Positions 29,674-38,162 of a stretch of DNA of 64,000 bases are shown piece by piece (the first letter of the stretch is position 1; each line of letters starts with the position of its first letter). Position numbers and translations under genes: made by a program. Below the pieces are notes generated by a model. The model was not told where the DNA came from. It did not search any database and saw only the letters and a program-made list of their open reading frames with translations. The stretch is from Nocardiopsis listeri NBRC 13360 (lineage in GTDB: Bacteria > Actinomycetota > Actinomycetes > Streptosporangiales > Streptosporangiaceae), in assembly GCF_001570765.1 (NCBI RefSeq), contig NZ_BCSH01000021.1, positions 48,161 through 112,160 on the forward strand, read 5' to 3'.

Positions 29674-29817
29674 ACGACCGGGTGCGTCACCCTGGGTGAT
29701 AGTCGTCGCGGGTTCGATCGTTCCGGGGGTGGACGCGCGCGGAATGCACCACAATGGGGCCCGATAGCGGGGAGTAGTCATCTGATCACATGGTGGTCGG
29801 GTGTTCGGGGGGACGCT

Positions 29818-32800
29818 GTGAGATCACTGCGAGACGAGGCACGGAGCGGACCGACCGGTACCCACACCACCGTGGGCGGAACGGTCGGCGACACGGGTGT
29901 GCAGGGTGTCGGGGTGGGAACGGCCTCGCTGCGCTGGAAGCCCCCCGTCGACCGGGGCGAGGTCCGTTCGTTCCTGGCCTACCTGCGCTCCTGTCTGCAC
30001 CGGGAGGCGGTCCACGGCCACGTGGTGCGCGCCGAACACCTGGAGTCCGACACCTGCTCCTGCCTTCCGGCCGGTCCGGAACTGCTCTTGAGCGGGGCCA
30101 GGGACACCCTGCCCCTGCACCACGAGAGCGCACGCGTCACGCGACTCGCCGGTCGCTACGGTCAGGCCCTGCGCTACGGCTACCCACTGGTCGTCCTGCC
30201 CGCTGAACCGGCGGACGAGATCGACGCGCGGGTGACGTTGCCGCTGCTCACCTTGGACGTCCGGCTCGTCGACGAGTACGACGCCCGAGGGACCGGCGAG
30301 CGGCTCGGGGTCGGTGACGTGCCCCTGGTCCGGGCCCTCGGTCCGCCCGACGTCAACATCGCCCTGCTGGCCCGCCTGGGCATCACCGACCCCGAGGACC
30401 TCTTCGAGCTGCGCACCAGGTTGCGCGCCGGGGCGCCCGACACGGTCCACCGACCGGCCGCCGTCGCCGACCTCGCCGCGAAGGTGCGCGTCCTGCTCAC
30501 CCGCCTGGAGATCGAGCGCGTCGACGACATCGCCCCGCTCGGCACCCGTGGCCTGCCCCGGACGTTGGACGTCGGCGCGCACAACACCGCGGTGCTCTTC
30601 CGTGCCGGTCCGGGTGGCCGACCCGAGACCGAGGAACCCGAACCCGGCAGCGTCGAGGGCTTGTTGGCCGACCTGGACCCCACCGACCGGGACGGTCTGG
30701 ACCCCGACGCCATCGGTGGCACCGCACTGGAATCCCTCCTCGGCGCACGCCCCTTCGGTGGCAGGTCCGACCGTGACCAGGGAACGGGCGGGGGGCGACC
30801 GGCCCGGGGGCGACGGCGTCGCGCCACCGGTCGGCGAGCCCAAGGCGCCGCGGAGGCCACCGCTTCCACCGTGCCCGTACCGATCTCGGTCACAGCCCTG
30901 TCCCAGCCCCGATACCGGGCGCTGAGTTCGGCCATGCGCGAGCAGCTCACCGTGGTCGCCGCCCCGCCCGGCACCGGCGCCTACGACCTCGTGGACGCCA
31001 TGGTCCGCACCGCCGTCACCGCCGGGCAGCGCGTCCTGGTGTGCGCGAGTACCGAAGCCGGTGTCGAGGCGGTCCTGCGCCGGGCTGACACCGACCCCGG
31101 CCACCCCGTGGTCCGGGCCGGTGGTCCCGAACGACGCGCCACCGAGGCACGCCTGCTCACCAGGGTCCTGGGCCGGCACACAGGGGCCATCCCCGTCACG
31201 ATGACCCCCGACGACGAGGATCCGGACCGCCCCGACGCCCTCACCGACGCCTGGAACCGGGTCCGCCGGGTGTGGGAGGCCATGGACACCATGGCCTCCG
31301 GCGGCCACGCCCTCGCCCACCTGGCCGAGGAACGAGGCCGCAGCATCGCCCGCGGCTGGGACCCCGACACCTTCTTCACTCCCGAACGAGGCGGCCCCGA
31401 GTACTGGCTGCACCGGGCCGAGCGCGCGGCCACCGGCGGGCCGGGCGGTCTGTTCCACCGTGCCGCGGTCCGCCGCGAGCTCGGTGTGAACACCGACCCC
31501 GACAGTCTGGCCAGGCTGTGCGCCGTGGCCCGTCTGGAGAGCGACTGGCGCGAGGCCGTGGACCGCCGTACCCGCAGCGCGCCCCTGGCCGAACTCACCG
31601 ACGACCTCGCCCGTGCCCTCGACGACCACCGGCGAGCCGGGGCGCAGCGTCTCACCGCGATCACCGAACCCCGGCTCTGGCGCGGTCGCGCCGCCATCGA
31701 GAACCGTCTGGAGACCCTCAACTGGCACCACGGCGGCGGCCGAACCGGGCTCACCGGACTCCTCGGCGCCCTGCCCGCCTGGGTCTGCCGCACCGATCAG
31801 GTCCGCGCCCTGCCCCCGCACGCCGGCCTGTTCGACCTGGTGATCGTGGCGGGAGCCGAACGAACCCGGGTCGGTGAACTCCTGCCCGTCCTCTACCGGG
31901 CCGACCGCGCCGTCGTCGTCGGCGACCCCGCGCACCCCGGTCCGCTCACCGTCCTGGAACCCGAGGAGGAACGCCGGGCCCTGGCCACCGCAGGGCTCGT
32001 TCCCGACCTGCTCGACGACCGTGCCCTGCGCTACGGTGCCGGATCGGCCCTGCGCGCCGCCTACAAGGCCGCTCCGCCCATGCTGTGGCTGGACGAGCAC
32101 CGGGGTGCCCCCGACCCCCTGGCCACCGCCGCCGCACGCCACTGCTACGGGGGACGGATCTCGGTGATCACCGAACCCGAACCCGCCCGAGGTCCCGTCT
32201 TCGACTGGCGTGACGTCACCGGCGAATGCGAGGCCGCGCCGGGATCCTCCTACATCAATCGTGACGAGGCCTATCGGGTCGCCGTGGTGGTCGACGAGCT
32301 CGACCAGGAACTCCCCGAAGGCCACACCCTGGCCGTGGTCGCACCCCTGCAACCCCAGGTGGCGTTGGTCCGCCGGCTGCTGCGCCAACGCGTCCTGCGC
32401 CGGTCCGTCCGGGTCGGCGGTCCGGATCTGTTGGCGGAGGGCGCCGGTACGAACGACGTCACCTTGCTGTCCCCGATGCTCACCGCCGGCGGGCCCGCCA
32501 TCGCCGAACGTCGGGTGCGCCGGATGAGCCACCTGTGGGCGTCGATCCTCACCCGGACCCGACGTCGGCTCGTGGTGGTGGGGGACCGCTCCCACTGGGC
32601 CCAGGGCGACGGGCCCCTCGCCGACCTGATCGCCGGGGCATCGGCCACCGGTACCGTGGGCACACCCGTCGATCCGGCCGGCGCCGCCCTGGTCGACGCC
32701 CTACGCGCCGCCGGCACCGACGTCACCGTCGCACCACGACTGCACGGTCACGCCGCCGACCTGCTCGTTCGCTACGGGGCCCGCCGGGTGGTGCTCCTGC

Positions 32801-32955
32801 TCGACCGCGAACCCGATGGTCCCGCCCTACGCCGGCTCCTGGCCCGCGGCGAGGCCCTCAACGGGGCCACCGACGACCTCGTCGTGGTCGTACCCGCCTG
32901 GCGTTGCCTGGCCGACCCGCGCGCTCTGGTCGAGGAGATCCTCTCCGCCTGCTGA
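29818..32955 (+). CDS. SF1-helicase-like pseudoenzyme, 1045 residues
   Basis: Large cytosolic protein with the layout of UPF1/Dna2-like superfamily 1 helicases (AAA_11/AAA_12). The catalytic residues are lost. Walker A reads APPGTGAY at 382-389, with Ala388 in place of Lys and Tyr389 in place of Thr/Ser. Walker B reads FDLVIVAGAE at 672-681, with Ala678-Gly679 in place of Asp-Glu. GDPAHPGPL resembles motif III, and LDEHRG keeps an Arg of motif IV-like type. The last 110 residues look like a degenerate restriction-endonuclease fold (HAADLLV, VVLLLDREPDG). The N-terminal 330 residues are unrecognised, followed by an Arg/Gly linker. Start: GTG 29818; no strong ribosome-binding site. No ATP hydrolysis is expected. 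Confidence 0.75.
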   Translation: MRSLRDEARSGPTGTHTTVGGTVGDTGVQGVGVGTASLRWKPPVDRGEVRSFLAYLRSCLHREAVHGHVVRAEHLESDTCSCLPAGPELLLSGARDTLPLHHESARVTRLAGRYGQALRYGYPLVVLPAEPADEIDARVTLPLLTLDVRLVDEYDARGTGERLGVGDVPLVRALGPPDVNIALLARLGITDPEDLFELRTRLRAGAPDTVHRPAAVADLAAKVRVLLTRLEIERVDDIAPLGTRGLPRTLDVGAHNTAVLFRAGPGGRPETEEPEPGSVEGLLADLDPTDRDGLDPDAIGGTALESLLGARPFGGRSDRDQGTGGGRPARGRRRRATGRRAQGAAEATASTVPVPISVTALSQPRYRALSSAMREQLTVVAAPPGTGAYDLVDAMVRTAVTAGQRVLVCASTEAGVEAVLRRADTDPGHPVVRAGGPERRATEARLLTRVLGRHTGAIPVTMTPDDEDPDRPDALTDAWNRVRRVWEAMDTMASGGHALAHLAEERGRSIARGWDPDTFFTPERGGPEYWLHRAERAATGGPGGLFHRAAVRRELGVNTDPDSLARLCAVARLESDWREAVDRRTRSAPLAELTDDLARALDDHRRAGAQRLTAITEPRLWRGRAAIENRLETLNWHHGGGRTGLTGLLGALPAWVCRTDQVRALPPHAGLFDLVIVAGAERTRVGELLPVLYRADRAVVVGDPAHPGPLTVLEPEEERRALATAGLVPDLLDDRALRYGAGSALRAAYKAAPPMLWLDEHRGAPDPLATAAARHCYGGRISVITEPEPARGPVFDWRDVTGECEAAPGSSYINRDEAYRVAVVVDELDQELPEGHTLAVVAPLQPQVALVRRLLRQRVLRRSVRVGGPDLLAEGAGTNDVTLLSPMLTAGGPAIAERRVRRMSHLWASILTRTRRRLVVVGDRSHWAQGDGPLADLIAGASATGTVGTPVDPAGAALVDALRAAGTDVTVAPRLHGHAADLLVRYGARRVVLLLDREPDGPALRRLLARGEALNGATDDLVVVVPAWRCLADPRALVEEILSAC

Positions 32956-33093
32956 CCCCGGTCCCCTCGTCCCGACCCCGGTCCGCCCCGGCCCGCGCCC
33001 CACCTATCCTGGGAGGCCACGCGCACGTGCCCGAATCACCCTGGTTCGCCCGACAGGCCAGGCGATGCCGCGGGCGAAGGAGGGGAGACTCGG

Positions 33094-33972
33094 GTGCCCG
33101 AGGGACACACACTGCATCGGCTGGCCACGCACTTCGACAAGACCTTCGGCGGCGGCGCCGTGCGCGCCACCAGCCCCCAAGGCAGGTTCTCCGACGGGGC
33201 CGCACGCGTCGACGGGCGGGTCCTGGTCGAGGGTGAGGCCCACGGCAAGCACCTCTTCCTGGGCTTCGACTCGGGCGAGTGGCTCCGCGTCCACCTCGGT
33301 CTCTACGGTGCCTGGACCTTCGGCGACGTCGACGGTGAACGTCACCTGGGCGCACCGCGGACCCCCGGCGCGGATCGGCTCGAACTGGAACGCGACCCCG
33401 ACGGTTTCGTCGTGGCGCCCACACCGGTGGGGGCCGTCCGAGCCCGACTGGTCAACACCGGTGGCTGGGCCGACCTGCGCGGTCCCTCGGCCTGCGAGGT
33501 CATCACCACCGACGACAAGCACGCGGTCCAGAACCGGCTGGGCCCCGACCCCCTGCGTTCCGACGCCGACCCCGACCAGGCCTGGCGGATGATCTCGCGC
33601 TCGCGTACGACCATCGCCGCGTTGCTGATGCGCCAGGACGTCATCGCGGGCGTCGGCAACATCTACCGCGCCGAATCCCTGTTCCGCGCCGGGATCGATC
33701 CCCTGACCCCCGGCCGAGAACTGGGTCGGGAACGGTGGGAGACCCTGTGGGAGGACCTGTCCGGCCTGCTGCGCGACGGGGTACGGGACGGCTACATCAT
33801 CACCACCCGGCCCGAGGACCGTCCCGATCCCGACGCCCACCCCGTGCCCCGACCCGACACCCTCTACGTGTGCTACCGGACCGGTGAACCCTGCCGGGTG
33901 TGCTCCTCGCCGATCGCCTCCTCGGAACTGGCCGGACGCACCCTGTACTGGTGTCCCGGATGTCAGCCCTGA
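33094..33972 (+). CDS. Nei/Fpg-family DNA glycosylase (Nei2-like)
   Basis: 292-residue base-excision repair glycosylase/AP lyase for oxidised bases. After Met removal Pro2-Glu3 (PEGHTLHRLA) are the catalytic N-terminus. The catalytic Lys is in EAHGKHLFLGF. The helix-two-turn-helix is RQDVIAGVGNIYRAESLF. The zinc finger is CRVC-x16-CPGC at the C-terminus, ending with an intact GCQP. This is the actinobacterial Nei2 subgroup rather than MutM. GTG 33094 is fixed by the requirement for the PEG start. It follows the helicase-like gene by 138 bp on the same strand and may share a transcript. Confidence 0.93.
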   Translation: MPEGHTLHRLATHFDKTFGGGAVRATSPQGRFSDGAARVDGRVLVEGEAHGKHLFLGFDSGEWLRVHLGLYGAWTFGDVDGERHLGAPRTPGADRLELERDPDGFVVAPTPVGAVRARLVNTGGWADLRGPSACEVITTDDKHAVQNRLGPDPLRSDADPDQAWRMISRSRTTIAALLMRQDVIAGVGNIYRAESLFRAGIDPLTPGRELGRERWETLWEDLSGLLRDGVRDGYIITTRPEDRPDPDAHPVPRPDTLYVCYRTGEPCRVCSSPIASSELAGRTLYWCPGCQP

Positions 33973-33988
33973 GCCTCTCCTGAATCCT

Positions 33989-34015
33989 CCGTCACACCCG
34001 TCACACCCGTCACAC
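33989..34015. repeat. three tandem copies of CCGTCACAC
   Basis: Three perfect 9-bp units directly after the glycosylase gene. It is too short to be a CRISPR or a clear satellite; it may be a simple replication-slippage repeat. Confidence 0.7.
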
Positions 34016-34071
34016 TCGGGAAACTCCCTGGACCACGCCGTATGCGCGTAGGTTACAATCCCCTCTCGGTG

Positions 34072-34087
34072 ACTGAACCGGTTCAGT
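34072..34087. promoter_or_regulatory. LacI-type operator of the regulator's own promoter
   Basis: ACTGAACCGGTTCAGT is a perfect 16-bp palindrome, with the central CG typical of LacI-family operators. It begins 12 bp after a -10-like TACAAT (34054-34059), just past the expected transcription start, so the LacI protein should repress itself. Two imperfect copies lie before the transporter operon. Confidence 0.85.
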
Positions 34088-34110
34088 GCGTGAAGTAATG
34101 GGGAGGCGGC

Positions 34111-35142
34111 TTGGGGTCTGTGATGAGGCGCCCGACGATCATGGACATCGCCAAGGCGGCAGGCGTGTCCAAAGGGGCGGTTTCCTACGCCCTCAACGGC
34201 CGCCCAGGAGTGTCCGAGACCACGCGGGAGCGGATCCTCTCGATCGCCGGCGACCTCGGTTGGGCTCCCAGCAACCCCGCCCGCGCGCTCGCCCCGGGAG
34301 GGCGGGTGGGCGCGATCGGCATGGTGGTGGACCGGCCCGCCCGATCCCTCGGGATCGAACCGTTCTTCATGCAACTGGTCTCGGGGGTGGAGACCGAGCT
34401 CGCGGCCGCCGGAATAGACCTGATGCTCCAGGTGGCCGAGGACATCGGCGCCGAGCTCGCGGTCTACCGCCGCTGGGCCGCCGAGCGCCGAGTCGACGGC
34501 GTCGTCATAGTGGACCTGCGGGTGGATGATCCCCGTCCCGAGGCGATGGGCGTCCTACCGCTGCCCGCGGTCGTCCTGGGCGGGCCGGGCGACACCGGCG
34601 GGCTTCCGTGTCTGTACACCGACGACGGAGCCTCGGTGCGCGAGGTCGTGCACTACCTGGCCGCGCTGGGCCATCGCCGGATCGTTCGGGTGGCCGGCCC
34701 CGAGGACTTCGTGCACACGGGCGACCGCACCCTCGCCTTCCAGCAGGCCGCTCGCCGAGCGGGCCTGGAGGAGGCGCGCACGGTGCACGCCGACTACACC
34801 GGGGAGGCCGGCGGGCGCACCACGCGTCGACTGCTCGCCGCGGCCGAGCCGCCCACCGCGCTGGTCTACGACAACGACCTGATGGCGTTGGCGGGCCTGG
34901 GCGTGGCCTCGGAGATGGGTGTGAAGGTGCCCTCGCAGCTGTCCATCGTGGCCTGGGACGACTCCGCGCTGTGTCGCCTGGTGCGCCCCTCGCTCACCGC
35001 GATAAGCCGTGACGTGTTCGGCCACGGCCGCATAGTGGCCGGGATGCTCAACCGCCTCCTGGCGGGGGAGCACGTCGAGGACCGGGAGACCCCGGTGGGC
35101 GAGCTCCAGCCCCGGGGGAGCACGGGCCCCTTGACGCCCTGA
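34111..35142 (+). CDS. LacI-family transcriptional repressor
   Basis: 343 residues. The N-terminal helix-turn-helix and hinge are TIMDIAKAAGVSKGAVSYAL then NGRPGVSETTRERI. A periplasmic-binding-protein-like effector domain follows (RVGAIGMVVDRPARSLGIEP opening; DDGASVREVVHYLAALGHRR; IVAWDDSALCRL). TTG 34111 has GGGGAGG upstream; GTG 34120 and ATG 34123 are alternatives. It is likely to bind the 16-bp operators at 34072, 35169 and 35291 and to be released by an oligosaccharide imported by the next operon. Confidence 0.92.
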   Translation: MGSVMRRPTIMDIAKAAGVSKGAVSYALNGRPGVSETTRERILSIAGDLGWAPSNPARALAPGGRVGAIGMVVDRPARSLGIEPFFMQLVSGVETELAAAGIDLMLQVAEDIGAELAVYRRWAAERRVDGVVIVDLRVDDPRPEAMGVLPLPAVVLGGPGDTGGLPCLYTDDGASVREVVHYLAALGHRRIVRVAGPEDFVHTGDRTLAFQQAARRAGLEEARTVHADYTGEAGGRTTRRLLAAAEPPTALVYDNDLMALAGLGVASEMGVKVPSQLSIVAWDDSALCRLVRPSLTAISRDVFGHGRIVAGMLNRLLAGEHVEDRETPVGELQPRGSTGPLTP

Positions 35143-35168
35143 ACGAGGAAGGCGACCCGTCGGCGTGC

Positions 35169-35184
35169 GCGGAACCGGTTCAGT
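35169..35184. promoter_or_regulatory. LacI-type operator, upstream copy
   Basis: Matches the autoregulatory operator at 14 of 16 positions (GCGGAACCGGTTCAGT). It lies 27 bp after the regulator stop and 122 bp upstream of the next copy. Confidence 0.75.
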
Positions 35185-35290
35185 ACCGGTCTTCTCGGTG
35201 TGTCTTCGGGTCGACATGCCTGTTACAAGCGGATAACGCCGAAGTGTCGGGGATTGACGGGGTCTATCCGGGCATGCTGTTGTGGACCTC

Positions 35291-35306
35291 ACTTACCCGG
35301 TTCAGT
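35291..35306. promoter_or_regulatory. LacI-type operator, promoter-proximal copy
   Basis: ACTTACCCGGTTCAGT matches the autoregulatory operator at 14 of 16 positions and lies 100 bp before the binding-protein start. The spacing of 122 bp to the upstream copy would allow DNA looping. Confidence 0.75.
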
Positions 35307-35328
35307 AACGGCCCTTCGCGCTCACTAT

Positions 35329-35342
35329 TGGGAGCGCTCCCA
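35329..35342. promoter_or_regulatory. CebR/CelR-type operator TGGGAGCGCTCCCA
   Basis: This perfect 14-bp palindrome is identical to the published binding site of the cellulose-utilisation repressors CebR (Streptomyces) and CelR (Thermobifida fusca). It is 64 bp before the binding-protein start, within the likely transcribed leader. Control of this operon by the cell's cellobiose-sensing repressor, encoded elsewhere, is inferred. Confidence 0.85.
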
Positions 35343-35406
35343 GCCTTCCTCTGAGGGATCGGCTTCCCCCCTGAAAAGGGCCGACCGGGTCGAAGGAGGA
35401 GTCGAG

Positions 35407-37098
35407 ATGAAAACTCTGAGGCTTCCCGCCGTGCTGGCGGCGGTGGTGCTCATCGCCACCGCGTGTTCCAGCGAAGGCGGAGACACCGGAAGCGGGAGCT
35501 ATCCCCGCAACGAGACCCTGTACACCACCGGTACGGCCTGGAACCCGCCGACCAACTGGAACCCGATCATGCGGGGCCAGTACGCGGTGGGCACCTTCGG
35601 GCTGGCCTACGAGCCGCTCTTCCACTACGACGCGGAGGCCAACGAGTACGTCCACTGGCTCGCGGAGAGCGACGAGTGGCCCGACGAGAACACCCACGTC
35701 ATCACCCTGAGGGAAGGGATGACGTGGACCGACGGCGAGGCCATCGACGCCGAGGACGTCGTCGCCACCATCGAACTCGGACAGATGGACGTCTCCTACA
35801 GCAACATCTGGGACTACATCGAGGGCGTCGAGGCCACCGGAGAGCGGGAGGTGACGGTCACCTTCTCCGATTCCCGGCCCCAGGAATGGATGAACTGGGC
35901 CTTCAATAACCCCATCGTTCCCGAGCACATCTGGGCCGACAAGGGCCAGGCCGAGCTCACCGACGACCCCAACAACGATCCGGTCGGCAGCGGCCCCTAC
36001 GCCTACGAGACCCACGCCGACGACCGCATGGTCTGGAAGCGCAACGATGAGTGGTGGGGCACCGAGGCCCTCGACCTGGAAATGAAGCCGACCTACATCG
36101 TGGACGTCGTCAACGCCTCCAACGAGGTGACGATGAACATGCTCAGCAACGGCGAGGTCGACGTCTCGAACAACTTCCTCCCCGGCATCGAAAAGTCGCT
36201 CGACGGCGAGCGTCTCACCAGCTTCTACGATGGCCCTCCCTACATGCAGTCCGCGAACACCGCCTGGTTGGTGGTCAACCACGACCACCCGGTGCTGGGC
36301 GACGCGGAGTTCCGACAGGCGCTGGCCCACTCCATCGACCTGAACCAGATCATCAGCGGCCCCTACTCGGACCTGGTCGATGGTGCCAACCCCACCGGTC
36401 TGCTGCCCCAGTGGGACGCCTACATCGACCAGGAGCTGGTAGAGGAGGAGGGCTTCTCCTACAACGCGGACGAAGCGGTGGCCATCCTGGAGGAGGCCGG
36501 TTATCTCGACGAGGACGGTGACGGCTACGTCGAGAGCCCGGACGGTGAGCCGATCAACCTCACCCTGGAGGTCCCCGGTGGCTGGAGCGACTGGGAGGAG
36601 GCCGCCCGGGTCATCTCCGAGAACGCCCAGGAGGTCGGGATCAACATCGGGACGGACTTCCCCGACGAAGGCCTGCTCACCGACAATCGCAACTCCGGTG
36701 AGTTCGACCTGGTCATCAACAACGAGCGTCAGCTGAGCAACACGCCGTGGAGCTACTACGACTACCTGTTCCAGATGCCGGTTCGTGACACGCAGACGAC
36801 CGCGAACTTCGGTCGCTACGAGAACGAAGAGGTCTGGGACCTGGTCCAGCAGCTCGCCGCCGTCCCGGCCGACGACGTGGAGGGCGCCGCGGAGATCACC
36901 TCGCAGATCCAGGAGATCCAGCTGGCCGAACTGCCGGCGATCCCGCTCTGGTACAACGGCCTCTGGTCGCAGCAGAGCAACAGCGTTTGGACCAATTGGC
37001 CGAGTGAACAGGGCACTCCCGGCTACGCCACGATGTGGGACGGATGGTTCGAACTCGGTGCCATCCGCACCCTCGCCGAGATCGAACTGGCCGAATAG
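35407..37098 (+). CDS. ABC transporter substrate-binding lipoprotein, family 5 (manno-oligosaccharide candidate)
   Basis: 563 residues from ATG 35407, with AAGGAGGA 6 nt upstream. Lipobox IATAC with Cys20 lipidated. SBP_bac_5 features include WLAESDEWPDENTHVITLRE and MTWTDGEAIDAEDVVATIEL. FRQALAHSIDLNQIISG and TGLLPQWDAYI follow. Family 5 covers dipeptide/oligopeptide and also cello- and manno-oligosaccharide binding proteins. The flanking beta-mannosidase, LacI gene and CebR/CelR palindrome favour a beta-linked oligosaccharide ligand. First gene of a six-gene operon. Confidence 0.9.
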   Translation: MKTLRLPAVLAAVVLIATACSSEGGDTGSGSYPRNETLYTTGTAWNPPTNWNPIMRGQYAVGTFGLAYEPLFHYDAEANEYVHWLAESDEWPDENTHVITLREGMTWTDGEAIDAEDVVATIELGQMDVSYSNIWDYIEGVEATGEREVTVTFSDSRPQEWMNWAFNNPIVPEHIWADKGQAELTDDPNNDPVGSGPYAYETHADDRMVWKRNDEWWGTEALDLEMKPTYIVDVVNASNEVTMNMLSNGEVDVSNNFLPGIEKSLDGERLTSFYDGPPYMQSANTAWLVVNHDHPVLGDAEFRQALAHSIDLNQIISGPYSDLVDGANPTGLLPQWDAYIDQELVEEEGFSYNADEAVAILEEAGYLDEDGDGYVESPDGEPINLTLEVPGGWSDWEEAARVISENAQEVGINIGTDFPDEGLLTDNRNSGEFDLVINNERQLSNTPWSYYDYLFQMPVRDTQTTANFGRYENEEVWDLVQQLAAVPADDVEGAAEITSQIQEIQLAELPAIPLWYNGLWSQQSNSVWTNWPSEQGTPGYATMWDGWFELGAIRTLAEIELAE

Positions 37099-37109
37099 TC
37101 ACCACGGGT

Positions 37110-37137
37110 GGGGCGCTCCCCTGAACGGGGGCGCTCC
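37110..37137 (+). terminator. intercistronic hairpin after binding-protein gene
   Basis: An 11-bp stem with one bulged T and one G-U pair (37110-37121 with 37127-37137) sits in the 68-bp gap between binding protein and permease. It probably lowers downstream expression relative to the binding protein. Confidence 0.5.
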
Positions 37138-37166
37138 GCCTTCGGCTGCACATCTGGAGGACACCC

Positions 37167-38162
37167 GTGTGGCGTTACATGGGCCGCAAACTCGGCATCT
37201 ACGCGATCACATTCGTGATCGCGGTCACCATCAACTGGATGATTCCGCGCTTCATGCCCGGCGATCCGGTCCGGAGCATGCTCAACAAGGCATCGGTCTC
37301 CGACCCGGAGGCCATGGAGCGGATGACCAACTACTACAACGAGGTCTTCGGGCTCGAAACACCGATCCACCAGCAGTACTTCGCGTTCTGGGCCGGGCTC
37401 TTCCGAGGTGATCTGGGGATCAGCTCGATGCAGTACCCGGAACCGGTCACCGACATCATCCTGCGCGCGGTCCCCTTCACCCTGGGACTGCTGCTCCCCG
37501 CCATCATCCTGAGCTGGATCGTGGGGAACCATTTCGGCGCCTTCGCGGCCCGTAACAAGATCCTGGACAACACCGTCCTGCCGGTCGGTTACATCCTGAC
37601 CGCGACCCCGTACATGTGGCTGGCACTCCTCCTGGCCTGGTCGGTCGGCGTGGTCGGTGGTTTCCTCCCGACCTCCAGCGGTTACAGCCTGGCGCTGATC
37701 CCCGCGTTCTCGTGGGAGTTCATAGCCAGTCTCATCACGCACTGGTTCCTGCCGTTCCTGTCCATGTTCATCGTGGCTCTGGGCGGCTGGGCGATCGGTA
37801 TGCGCAACATGATCATCTACGAACTGGAGGCGGACTACTCGAACTACCTCCAGGCCCTCGGCGCGCCGCGTCGTCTGATCCGCCGCTACGCCTTCCGTAA
37901 CGCGATGTTGCCGCAGATCACCGGTCTGGCCGTCCAACTCGGTACCGTCATCGCCGGCGCGCTGCTCACCGAGATCGTCTTCAACTACCCCGGCCTGGGA
38001 AGCCTGATCCTCCGGGCCCTGAACAACAACGACTACTTCGTGCTCCAAGGCACCTTCCTGTTCGTGATCATCGGTGTGCTGATCGCCAACTTCATCATCG
38101 ACATCATCTACGTCCTGGTCGACCCGCGGACGCGGGTCCAGATGACTGGAGGCTCGTCTTGA
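37167..38162 (+). CDS. Opp/Dpp-type ABC transporter permease (OppB-like)
   Basis: 331-residue permease with about six membrane segments. The N-terminal MGRKLGIYAITFVIAVTINW and PRFMPGDPV match DppB/OppB. The EAA loop reads YLQALGAPRRLIRRYAFRNA. GTG 37167 follows GGAGG at 6 nt. It pairs with the next permease to form a heterodimeric channel. The stop overlaps the following start. Confidence 0.92.
   Translation: MWRYMGRKLGIYAITFVIAVTINWMIPRFMPGDPVRSMLNKASVSDPEAMERMTNYYNEVFGLETPIHQQYFAFWAGLFRGDLGISSMQYPEPVTDIILRAVPFTLGLLLPAIILSWIVGNHFGAFAARNKILDNTVLPVGYILTATPYMWLALLLAWSVGVVGGFLPTSSGYSLALIPAFSWEFIASLITHWFLPFLSMFIVALGGWAIGMRNMIIYELEADYSNYLQALGAPRRLIRRYAFRNAMLPQITGLAVQLGTVIAGALLTEIVFNYPGLGSLILRALNNNDYFVLQGTFLFVIIGVLIANFIIDIIYVLVDPRTRVQMTGGSS

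Noticed and set aside
29824..32595. 923-codon open frame on the minus strand, opposite the helicase-like gene
   Set aside because: It is a mirror of the G/C-rich third positions of the plus-strand gene. Composition is low-complexity Gly/Val/Asp/Gln with no domain, and the plus frame has the correct codon bias and SF1-like motifs.
33989..34015. Possible CRISPR-like or satellite array
   Set aside because: Only three 9-bp units with no spacers; a simple tandem repeat.
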